A DNA stretch of 27,001 nt. Source: Phoronis ovalis. Taxonomy: Eukaryota > Phoronida > Phoronidae. The translations under genes were made by a program, and so were the position numbers. The DNA lies in NCBI GenBank assembly GCA_028565635.1, contig JAOXYB010105825.1, positions 1 through 27,001 of the forward strand, given 5' to 3'. Shown piece by piece: positions 20,901-27,001 of the stretch (position 1 is its first letter; every line of letters begins with the position of its first letter). The notes beneath the pieces were generated by a model. It was not told where the DNA came from and did no database searches. It worked only from the letters and a program-made list of their open reading frames with translations.

Positions 20901-23900
20901 CCTTATATTTCACAAAATTTGGATTAGGGGCTATCCTTATACTTCAAAAAAAAAAAATGGATTGGCTTGCTACCACAAGCTAAAATTTTAGATTGCGTTG
21001 GGTGGCACATCCCCATAGGCAAAAAACCATGAGTACCCCCCCGAAATATTTATGTCATATATGCATGCCATTCACTGAAAACCACTTCTGCAGAACAGCT
21101 TCTTGCACCTGCAATGCAAATGCTTCAAATACAGACAGTTCTTTGTACATAGCTAAGACGTCTTTTTCTATTTTACTGTAGGAAAAATTTGTCTTTGTAT
21201 AAAACACATGAAAATTTGACTGCTGAGAAACTATCACCATCGAAGATACTTCTCCAAAAACAAAAGCTCATATAGTACACTACACTATAATTACAGAAGG
21301 CCATTACTTAACTTGTCATAAAGTTGTTGCCATGGCTGTACAGACAAAACTATAAATTAGAAAAGTAACTGACAATCTCAATAATATTTTCATTCAGTGG
21401 TTATAATTGCCATAATGAGGCACTAATGTCACATTGTAAGGTGGCACATTGAAACAAGAAAATTCATAAGTTGCTCAGAATTCATAGTAAAGTATATGAA
21501 AAACTACCACACCTGAATATGGCATCAATTTTCTGGTGGCAGTTAAAATTTTAATTGATCATAAAGTAGAGTCATAATTTAGAAACATTACATAATTTCT
21601 AATTAAAAAAATAGGTGATACATACAAATATCTATTCATAAAATCCTATATATGTATGATTCAATACAAATTACAAATAAAATGTACTACAAAATTATAA
21701 TAGTGTTAAGCTCAGGTTAAATTTTGGGATTAGTTAAAGAATATTATTTCAAGGTTATTTCTATATATTAGTGCAAGATTCATGGAGCTAATGCTTTTGA
21801 ACCACTATATAAGGAAAGTTCCCTTGAATTCTTATAAGAAACCCATTAAATGTTGGCTATTAAGTGTATAAATAACAAGAAGTAATATTTATAGATTTTT
21901 AAAATTTTAAGTCAACTTAATCAATGGTTTAAAAGTAAATGATATCATAAGAAACAATCTGAAACAAGTATGAAATTATCTAGTAATCAGACTCAGTCTG
22001 AATAATGAAGTTTTTTTACTCAAGTTGTCTAAACTGATGATAAATTATACTTTTTCAACTGTGAAACCTATATTTAGTCATATTTAAATTTTGATAGTTT
22101 GATACCATTATTATCATAAAAATGTAAGTACTTTAGTAGGATTTTATTTACATTTATGCTTTAAAATAAATAGGGCATAATGTCTTTGTGTAATTAATTC
22201 TTCAAGTAAATATACATAATATAAGTAACAAAAGAAAACATTTCCATATTTATAAACTTATAAAACCACTTATATACTTAATAATAAAGCAATAAATATA
22301 TATAGTTTCATTATCCAGAACAGCTATATATATATTTCTTAGGACGGAACAATTAACCAAAGAAATAGTATTGTAAAATGTTCAATGATGTATAGAAAAA
22401 TAAAATTTCGATTAGGTATAAAAAAAATTAAATATACCTACACAACAATGCTTGTTCCTTTGGAAAGGTTAAAGTACAAGATAATTAACCAATAACATTT
22501 TTGTGCTGTCAAGTAAAATAGATTAAAGATTGTGTTTAGATTTCTATTAAATAATCTTATCATTATTTTAACATATCACTTCATACATAAGATTATGATT
22601 AATAGAATTACAATGTGAATGCTGTAGTTGTATATAACACCACTGGGACTGTGTGACCCATGTAAGAATATGAGTAACTAACAGAGATATCATTTTCTAC
22701 CCAATTAGCTTAGGATAATATATACCTGAATCTTGATTAACATATCTTTCTATTCATAGGTGATTATCTCAACAATGCCAGAAAATAACATGCTGTCAAG
22801 CAAACAAAAAAGTTTTTAATGCAACTAGTTAGGTATAAGCAGCACTCTTTACCTATCAATGGGACCAAATTCAAGACACATCTGACATTTGGGATAACAA
22901 CTTTTTTGCTCTTATTATGTCCACCTGCTTTTGTTATTTTCTGTTTATGAACACAAATATCTCAAGATAACCTGAAAGGTGGATGTCACAATATCAAGCA
23001 CACCTGAGTGCCAGTAATATGAAGAATAACAAAACAATAAGAATTGTATAGCAATTCAGAGTCTATGACATGCCATACCTCCTGCAGAAATGTTATTAGC
23101 CATGCATACAAATTACTAACCAACCATAGAAATTAATTTAAAGGTGATTGCAAGGATCCTTTCAACAAAATTTGATGACACTATATGTGTGTAGTTAATT
23201 GAATCACTTATTGCACACATTGATTAAATCCTAAGTTAAACAGAAAGATTGCACCAGGGGACTAAACTAATTATTCACAGAATCAAAGCAAAATAGGATT
23301 ATTCCATTCTTTTAGGTAAAAATTAGTATTTATTCACTGGGGAAGAAACAGAAGTAGTTCACAGGGAAATGGCCCAGTAGTACAAGAAAGAAGTATTCCA
23401 TATAAAAATATGTCTAAAAATACCATAATCCTTTCCTTCTTCTATGGTATAGGATCATAATTTTTTTTTTAAAGTCCCACTTCATGATCATAGTACCTAG
23501 GTTCCTTTCGCTGAATTTAATAAGAATAGATGTTAATTTTAGTTTGTTACATTCAGTAATTTACAAAAGCCAGTGTGAGTAATATTAATTATTATGTTTT
23601 ATGCCCCACGCCTATAACTAACGCAAACCTACAGCGTGCTGATAGTAATACGGTAAAACCACTCTTACCTTGGCATTAGTCAACATTGTTAATAATTGAT
23701 ACAATATAGAGTTGCTGAAATATTTATTAATTAATTGTCATATGAGCATTGTCTCTTAGAATTTCATTGTTATGCTTTTTCTTTGTAAGATTCCATACAC
23801 AAGGACAGGTAAACAGCAAAAGTGCATTAAAGTCCAGAAAAGGAAACACAACGCAACCCATAAACTATGTAAAGTTTTAAACATGAATTGTGCACTTACT

Positions 23901-26900
23901 GACACCCAACAACTTCAACTCGGAAACAGGAAATGAAAAATACATTCATGATCAACCTTCAAGAAATTATGAATTTTTAAGAATTTACAAACATAATATT
24001 TTAGCTAATACTAGTTTTAGCAGGCATTATAAAGATATTCTTTTTTGCTTCTGAAATGACAAATACGCAAGTTTCCCAATCCTCTGTTGAGAAGACTTCC
24101 ATCGTCATTTAATATAAATTATCAAGCCTAATGGGCAATGCAATATTTTTAGTACAATAACACTGACAACACAAAAACAAACAAAAAACAGGATAATACT
24201 TGCAGCTATAAAATTCTGGATAATAAAGTGTATAGCTATCTAATAATGTAATATTTGATGAAGTATAACACACAAAATCAAGATATTGCCTATGGTGATT
24301 AGCGTATTAAAGCTGGACACAATTATTATTTGATCTAATATGCATGATCAGCTATAAAAACAATAAACTGGAATTAAAAAATGTTAAGCACATATTGGGA
24401 ATCAATATCATACATTTGTGAAACAAATGTTTCATTCTTATATCGATCAATATTCATAATTTTTGAGTTTAGTCCCAGGTGAAAATGCCTTTTAATAGCA
24501 ACTATTGTTGATGCTCTAGTTTTTTTCCCGCTGGTTAATGTACGAGACGTGTGATATTAAAGTATATTTTGTTTATCAAATTTTAATATTAAAGTTAATA
24601 CTGTAAAAAAAAAATTTCCTTCGGAAAGGAAAACTTGAGAGAGTTTACTGTGATAGGTGTTAATGATTATATAATATTCGTCAACATTTAAATGTTTCAG
24701 GTTTAAAAGGTTCCAACAAAATTGATCAGTCTAGATTAAAATATTACTGGATCAACTTTCATTATAACATAAACATTGTTATGAACACTCTGACACAGGA
24801 TGTTGTTTCTGTAAACAAAACAAACATCCAACGACAAATTAACAGAGTGAAACGATTTTCTTGATGATTTATTTTTAATTTTTCATACTGAAATACACAT
24901 TTGGGAAGACTGGCTGGAATTTTAATCCAGGCATCCATATCTAATCATCACATGTTTTGGTTATTCAAGAGCCATCAATTACCTGTACAAGATACAGCAG
25001 TTTAGATTTCCAATTTTAATGAGGCAAATAAAACTGGACAATAATTCCTTGCTAAAAAGATCTTTCTTCCTTGTACAAAATTTCTCTGTTTGCCATTCTC
25101 TTTTTAAGCTAATGAACATATTGACATTAGAATCAAATGACACAATCTTGACACTAGATCATGTATAGTGCCCTACAGAATACATTGAGGGGTTTTCAAT
25201 ACAAGGCATATACATAATTCAAACATTACATTGCAAGATAAATTTTGTAACAACTCTGTTATGAATATGATGAAAATAAATGTCCCTAGTTATTTAATCT
25301 CTTTTATACTGGGTTCAATAGTGCCAGTACACCCCGTAAATAACTCAAAATGTGTACAAGAAAAGATTTTGCTTGTCCCATTATTTGTACATATTAACAA
25401 GCTGTATTATGTACAGGTATACAAATTCAATCTTCAAGCACAGATACATATTATATCTAGGCACCAGACCTAGCCAGATGTCACCTAGCTTTTTTGTTCA
25501 TTTACGGACAAGTTTTATAGAATATAAATGCAACAGATATGAAGTTGGTTAAAACTAGAAGAAAGAATAATGCTCCATACAGAATATCATCTTCTGCTAT
25601 ATAATTAAATGGGATCAAACTGCATGGTATTAAAATAGTGCTTCAGATCTATTGTAAACAGCCAGTTATTTCTTACTTTATATTGAGCTTAGCAGTTGCA
25701 ATAAGAATATAAGTAGACAAAAATCAATTGGTGTATACAGAATAACAAACATGTCATGACAAAGAATGGTTCTAAAGATATTTCAAAGAAACATGTATTG
25801 CATTTACTTAAATTAGTCTTAAAATTGTATTCGATAATTTCCTATAAACAACACTTCAATCTTGTACTGAAAACTACTGTACTGGTCTAGCTATTTCTCT
25901 CCTTTTATTATATTCGACATATATCCTTATTATAACTATTCGAAATTATCATGCTTTTATAAAATCGGGCATTTAGCTGCTTGAGTTGCATATGTACTTA
26001 GTTTATTAAAGAGATCTTTAATTGAAGTATTAATTCATTCCAGCTTAACAGCTGTCTTTTCCTATATTACACAATAATAAAGTTACCATTGTACACCACA
26101 AAAACTTTATTGCAACTTATAATATATATATAGCAATACAGTTGGTATACATACTGGTAAAGGCTTTATTACAAGTCAGCCTTCAAATGATTGATTCATT
26201 TAATAAAAATATATAATATATTTACGAAAATTAACCAACAATGTTTAAATACCCATTACATTTCATTCATATCCATCTGTCAAAAAAAATAAACCCACCT
26301 AGGCTAGCCTGACTGAAAGATACTCTTTAGAAGCAGGGGTAGGGAAATGATGAGTGTATGGAGGTTAAAACAAGTTGTATTGGATAACTGAGCTGATATA
26401 TGATCTATCCTAATTAATCTGCGGATCTCTCATAAATAATATGATATATGTCCTCCGTCAAAAAAACTAGATGATCATCAACTTATCACACTTCGATGTA
26501 TATATATCATAATTATATCTCAAGTGAATGGGACTGATAGGGTTGTGCCACTGGTATAGAGTTTTGATGAATTTATTATGGGGATGTATGGGATACTAGT
26601 CAAGAAATCCATCAGAAAGGTATATATCAGTAACAGTATTTTGAACATTAAAATAAGATTTTTGCACTAAAGCCATACATGATCCTAGCATGGCAACAAG
26701 GTATATGATGATATAATGTTTAAGAATTTTGGTATAAATTATGGGGTATAATAATTATGCTCTGGAATTCCTAGTATATTATGGGGTCCTTATGTCAGCA
26801 TTTTTGTTTACTACAACTATGTTGGGCAGTTGGTCTAAACATTTTATCCTCCAGTGGCACACCCCTGCCTAAAATAAAACTAAGATATACAACATGAGCA

Positions 26901-27001
26901 TTTTAAGATTAAATATACAAACACAGCTGTCACCACAGTAACTATTCATTTCCAAATACTGCACATCACAGCTACTGCAGCTAAACCCACCTTTGCAGCC
27001 T
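5728..27001 (-). CDS. WHRN: Whirlin orthologue (PDZ scaffold), 18 exons, 5'-partial
   Basis: Whirlin is a multi-PDZ scaffold that organises stereocilia tips and the Usher-2 ankle-link and periciliary complex in vertebrates; the fly relative is dyschronic. Eighteen exons joined in consistent phase give about 758 residues. By residue: end of PDZ1 (1-20; IIKSSKKLEL, then YTWVDPVGRSVSPPP), PDZ2 (74-154; binding loop SLGLMIRGG, then GLGIYITGVDP, GDQILDVNG, VKDVGRLPHARTT), HHD2 (about 227-307; IEEQARQLLNENERATMNYY, then ALFELLNTHAK), a Ser/Pro/Gln-rich linker (308-650) and PDZ3 (about 668-755; TLGIAIEGGANTR, PLPRI, LKVGHIILEIDG). The domain order and the YTWVDP, LPHARTT and GIAIEGGANTR blocks are those of whirlin. 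PDZD7 is the nearest alternative. The N-terminus, with HHD1 and the first half of PDZ1, lies beyond the window. Confidence 0.93.
5914..6698 (-). other. WHRN intron with a CpG-rich hairpin
   Basis: This 785-base intron splits PDZ3. It contains an unusually CpG-rich stretch (about 6085-6140) bracketed by perfect 13-base inverted repeats. A 60-codon minus-strand frame at 6333-6515 has no recognisable domain and no good splice signals in phase, so I do not call it a gene. Confidence 0.6.
6072..6129. repeat. Perfect 13-bp inverted repeat with CpG-rich loop
   Basis: TTTTGTGAATGAA at 6072-6084 is exactly complementary to TTCATTCACAAAA at 6117-6129. The 32-base loop holds a CRE-like TGACGTAA (6088-6095) and gcgctcgcgcg, in strong contrast to the CpG-poor surroundings. 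Confidence 0.7.
6699..6836 (-). CDS. WHRN: WHRN exon: first half of PDZ3
   Basis: Phase 0 at both ends, 46 codons. It encodes SPEPPNELTEPEGEIIIVYK, then HKPTLGIAIEGGANTRMPLP and RIINIQ. The carboxylate-binding loop is TLGIAIEGG. The donor is ATACAG|gtatta. Confidence 0.93.
7102..7179 (-). CDS. WHRN: WHRN linker exon (26 codons)
   Basis: The acceptor is ctgtttag and the donor CAT|gtaagt; phase 0 at both ends. It encodes HVPKEQQRTVDQKRKTSEQL then YELKKH, a charged segment just before PDZ3. Being in phase, it could be skipped without a frameshift. Confidence 0.82.
7386..7451 (-). CDS. WHRN: WHRN linker exon (22 codons)
   Basis: The acceptor is cgattttcag and the donor CAC|gtaaga; phase 0 at both ends. 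It encodes GVSPPKHSSDRHNKRYYSDP then MH. It has no known domain and is a possible cassette exon. Confidence 0.8.
7665..8081 (-). CDS. Unrecognised acidic 138-codon open frame in a WHRN intron
   Basis: I do not recognise this protein. It begins MKITNCSTLVKFSMLDTVVY, contains KMDKLLQMKPFRIPRPQVYT, then a long Glu/Asp/Leu-rich helical stretch (KDSKQLDEMYEQLDENLENT) and ends ETLDECVR with TAA. An open frame of over 400 bases with this composition is unusual in sequence this AT-rich. It lies between two well-supported WHRN exons whose phases (0 to 0) exclude it from the main transcript, because its best acceptors (ttgtag before 8061, tttag before 8042) are in phase 2. It could be an alternative 3'-terminal exon, for example spliced from the 30-nt microexon, whose end phase fits, or a small nested gene. 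A chance frame is not excluded. No poly(A) tract or target duplication suggests a retrocopy. Confidence 0.45.
   Translation of the reverse strand: MKITNCSTLVKFSMLDTVVYLDYSKMDKLLQMKPFRIPRPQVYTEEEVQKIILEQKSKAVLLNKNLNKDNLHLEKDSKQLDEMYEQLDENLENTEIAYEELDEAPNKVILENGDIEITELEPEQEYAEIGETLDECVR
9130..9143. promoter_or_regulatory. X-box-like (RFX) motif 1, perfect palindrome
   Basis: GTTACTATAGTAAC fits every position of the RFX X-box consensus GTHNYYATRRNAAC and is a perfect palindrome. RFX factors bind such sites upstream of ciliary genes. Whether this one is used is inference. Confidence 0.4.
9179..9192. promoter_or_regulatory. X-box-like (RFX) motif 2
   Basis: GTTGTCATGGTAAC also fits GTHNYYATRRNAAC throughout. 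It lies 49 bases from motif 1 in a second copy of the same unit: both are preceded by an 'aacacctg' word (about 9113-9121 and 9161-9169) and followed by 'aca'. Confidence 0.45.
9748..9862 (-). CDS. WHRN: WHRN linker exon (115 nt)
   Basis: The acceptor is ctgttacag-like (tttgttacag) and the donor GGG|gtgagt. It enters with two bases carried from the microexon and leaves in phase 0. It encodes VTISPQRPVTINDHLELPPL then RRQGSIDSITTESSTQSG. This is a Ser/Thr-rich, probably disordered linker. Confidence 0.85.
10524..10553 (-). CDS. WHRN: WHRN 30-nt microexon
   Basis: The acceptor is attccccttacag and the donor AAAGAG|gtttgt. It encodes GYSTNGKKK plus split codons at each end, so its 30 bases keep the frame. 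A basic KKKR-like cluster is formed across the junction. Inclusion or skipping both leave the reading frame intact, because its neighbours end and start in the same phase. Confidence 0.72.
10835..11101 (-). CDS. WHRN: WHRN linker exon (267 nt)
   Basis: The acceptor is ttgcattcatag and the donor GAAAG|gtaaaa. It encodes PQEKQPVIVQHVTNHNKPVR and on to a His/Tyr/Glu-rich stretch (RYEEYHARHHQSKH), ending RQSQLSE. It enters and leaves in phase 2. The frame is open only for this strand and phase across the whole exon. Confidence 0.85.
11394..11494 (-). CDS. WHRN: WHRN linker exon (101 nt)
   Basis: The acceptor is aatcactttcag and the donor AGCAA|gtaaga. It encodes DFDDGPRSPSDSGVEVNGHY then SANGSQYSYHQHSK. 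SDSGVEV resembles the SEDSGVD stretch that I recall from the vertebrate whirlin linker. Confidence 0.85.
12076..12201 (-). CDS. WHRN: WHRN linker exon (42 codons)
   Basis: The acceptor is cgttctttgcag and the donor AAG|gtttgt; phase 0 at both ends. It encodes SDHYPKSQTHLTRKKSPTAP and ends VHSDFHSSGSSSPK. It is a Ser/Pro-rich linker and a possible cassette exon. Confidence 0.83.
12464..12553 (-). CDS. WHRN: WHRN linker exon (30 codons)
   Basis: The acceptor is ttgttttcag and the donor AGT|gtaagt; phase 0 at both ends. It encodes LIQDNSMDTLKIAIDQINDD then TEGLPDYLNS. It is predicted to be partly helical and acidic. Confidence 0.83.
12874..13032 (-). CDS. WHRN: WHRN exon after HHD2 (53 codons)
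   Basis: The acceptor is aatattttcag and the donor AAG|gtaagg; phase 0 at both ends. It encodes VRQTEKFQQDQVSLDSSISS and ends APRVPEIIPPNVK. It begins the disordered linker after HHD2. Confidence 0.85.
13521..13616 (-). CDS. WHRN: WHRN exon: second half of HHD2
   Basis: Phase 0 at both ends, 32 codons. It encodes FSLLNEVRGLITPRDLDRFD then TLVLKREVDALK. This closely matches the vertebrate whirlin FSLLSEVRG...SPQDLERFD...LVLRRE block that closes the second harmonin-homology domain. Confidence 0.93.
14052..14261 (-). CDS. WHRN: WHRN exon: first half of HHD2
   Basis: Phase 0 at both ends, 70 codons, donor AAA|gtaagt. It encodes SVFSRGAGSQLMLTTMSSQP, then SMIEEQARQLLNENERATM, NYYVNEYQRGHVSTDAL and ALFELLNTHAK. 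The HHD is a helical bundle that binds short helical ligands in partner proteins. Confidence 0.94.
14568..14631 (-). CDS. WHRN: WHRN exon between PDZ2 and HHD2 (64 nt)
   Basis: The acceptor is gtaattttacag and the donor GAG|gtatag. It enters in phase 2 and leaves in phase 0. It encodes NTYTNGYSSLDRSAMRARTP and E. It has no domain and is a short linker. Confidence 0.85.
14984..15189 (-). CDS. WHRN: WHRN exon: second half of PDZ2
   Basis: The acceptor is ctttgtag and the donor AAAAG|gtagca. It encodes LGDQILDVNGQSFLDISHAD, then AVKVLKSSKHMMMTVKDVGR and LPHARTTFDTTEWV. It starts in phase 0 and leaves two bases. LPHARTT directly after PDZ2 is a whirlin hallmark. Confidence 0.95.
15331..15431 (-). 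other. Candidate alternative exon in the PDZ2 intron
   Basis: An open stretch of 33 codons with much higher GC than its surroundings reads FAPMIHPRMQSDITESEPRG, then SHGNADLHDRNNF. It sits between acceptor-like gtgtag and donor TTTTTG|gtaaaa. Placing it between the PDZ2 exons would break the frame, so it is not in the main transcript. Its end phase (two bases over) fits the exon starting at 14631. An ATG at 15420-15422 follows an in-frame stop, so an alternative first exon that skips 14984-15189 is possible. Confidence 0.3.
16833..17024. repeat. GAT/ATC trinucleotide microsatellite region
   Basis: Two pure runs of about seven GAT units (16833-16853 and 17003-17024) are joined by degenerate gat/aat/gac triplets. 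Because ATC repeats contain no stop in any frame, the PDZ2 exon's frame stays open through the intron to 16760. That open frame is a by-product of the repeat. Confidence 0.85.
17075..17200 (-). CDS. WHRN: WHRN exon: first half of PDZ2
   Basis: Phase 0 at both ends, 42 codons, acceptor taatttcag, donor AAA|gtaagt. It encodes VNVVVTDGQSLGLMIRGGCE then FGLGIYITGVDPYSVAENAG and LK. The carboxylate-binding loop is SLGLMIRGG. The frame runs on past the donor, but joining GLK to LGDQIL restores a canonical PDZ. Confidence 0.95.
17571..17780 (-). CDS. WHRN: WHRN exon: end of PDZ1 and linker
   Basis: Phase 0 at both ends, 70 codons, acceptor ctttttcag-type, donor AAG|gtattg. It encodes IIKSSKKLELVIRHVGRVPG, then SFVAHQTYTWVDPVGRSVSP and a Gly/Arg-rich linker ending KDSDERK. 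The YTWVDPxGRSxSPP block follows PDZ1 in vertebrate whirlin. Confidence 0.94.
20024..20196. repeat. Direct repeat of ~31 bp, 138 bp apart
   Basis: The unit gttgtaaagcctgactagat plus ttatctaagtac at about 20024-20056 recurs with four or five differences at about 20163-20194. The second copy is an insertion within the left arm of the foldback element. Confidence 0.65.
20058..20605. mobile_element. Foldback element in the large WHRN intron
   Basis: About 20060-20150 (aaatttggcacaagacat, then taaaccaccacag) is the reverse complement of about 20509-20603. After this the arms continue with 'aaaggcac' blocks at about 20208 and 20495. The left arm holds about 35 extra bases that duplicate a sequence just outside it (see the repeat at 20024-20196). 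There is no coding capacity. Confidence 0.72.
20620..21042. mobile_element. MITE-like element with G-run/C-run termini and internal repeats
   Basis: The element opens with 15 G followed by TAC and closes with GTAC followed by a C7 run, in inverted orientation. The inverted similarity continues inward (TACT.A.G..TTTTTTG, then GTGTGC..CCC) for about 60 bases. The interior carries at least five degenerate copies of GGATT(T)GCTACC (near 20722, 20752, 20861, 20891 and 20960) at irregular spacing, always beside a run of A or T. There is no credible protein, so it looks like a non-autonomous element. Confidence 0.65.
24615..24632. repeat. Perfect 7-bp stem, 4-base loop hairpin
   Basis: TTTCCTT, CGGA loop, AAGGAAA, directly after an A-run. 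It is isolated in the intron and no function is evident. Confidence 0.5.
26991..27001 (-). CDS. WHRN: WHRN exon, 3' end only: PDZ1 before the window edge
   Basis: The last 11 bases read, on the minus strand, ..AG GCT GCA AAG followed by donor gtgggt. The codons give AAK in phase 0. Joined to the next exon this makes AAK-IIKSSKKLEL, which matches the AVKALKGSKKL stretch of the last PDZ1 helix in vertebrate whirlin. The rest of the exon lies outside the window. Confidence 0.7.

Larger units (their letters stand above)
17781..26990 (-). other. 9.2-kb WHRN intron inside PDZ1
   Basis: This very AT-rich intron is far longer than the others. I find no gene in it. It contains a foldback unit (20058-20605), a G-run-ended element (20620-21042), a short hairpin (24615-24632) and scattered AT microsatellites. 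Short open frames throughout (for example 19364-19615, 20522-20782, 25231-25552) show no domain and are chance or repeat-derived. Confidence 0.8.

Noticed and set aside
21055-21240. A minus-strand frame reading KIEKDVLAMYKELSVFEAFALQ between an acceptor-like cctacag and a donor-like gtgcaag.
   Set aside because: It matches no part of whirlin, lies inside the PDZ1 intron beside a mobile element, and has no partner exon.
23669-23714. A 46-base minus-strand exon candidate (tatttcag acceptor, CCAAG|gtaaga donor) reading NSILYQLLTMLTNAK, similar to the end of a harmonin-homology domain.
   Set aside because: HHD1 must lie upstream of PDZ1, but the PDZ1 exon is at 26991 and beyond, so this would be in the wrong order. 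No partner exon for the rest of the domain is found below it. It is probably a chance match, kept in mind only if the 26991 assignment fails.

Overview
This is a eukaryotic nuclear window, AT-rich, with GT-AG introns and short exons. It holds two recognisable genes in convergent orientation plus a cluster of inverted-repeat (foldback) elements. The proteins are animal: a TSEN15-like tRNA-splicing endonuclease subunit and a close whirlin orthologue. The compact, AT-rich, MITE-strewn layout suggests an invertebrate bilaterian, perhaps a marine deuterostome or lophotrochozoan. Nothing in the sequence fixes the phylum.

Layout. 1-1785: three adjacent foldback elements with long imperfect inverted arms. 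2332-3520 (+): TSEN15, three coding exons, 151 residues with a start at 2332 and an unusual basic C-terminal tail. 3521-5727: the 3' sides of both genes, with candidate poly(A) signals and a hairpin. 5728-27001 (-): WHRN (whirlin). Eighteen coding exons can be joined with every splice phase consistent. They give the C-terminal ~758 residues: end of PDZ1, PDZ2, the second harmonin-homology domain (HHD2), a long Ser/Pro/Gln-rich linker containing a 30-nt microexon, then PDZ3 and the stop. The window ends inside the exon that carries the first half of PDZ1, so HHD1 and the N-terminus lie beyond 27001. One 9.2-kb intron (17781-26990) fills the right third; it holds no gene I can support, but carries two mobile-element-like palindromic units at 20.0-21.05 kb.

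TSEN15 is a housekeeping RNA-processing factor. Whirlin is a scaffold of stereocilia, the photoreceptor ciliary region and neurons in animals studied. I see no functional link between them, only convergent neighbourhood.

The most interesting leads are: two 14-bp matches to the RFX X-box consensus, in tandemly duplicated ~49-bp units, inside a whirlin intron at 9.1 kb; a 138-codon open frame of coding character in the same intron (7665-8081); a possible alternative exon at 15331-15431; and the nested foldback cluster upstream of TSEN15.
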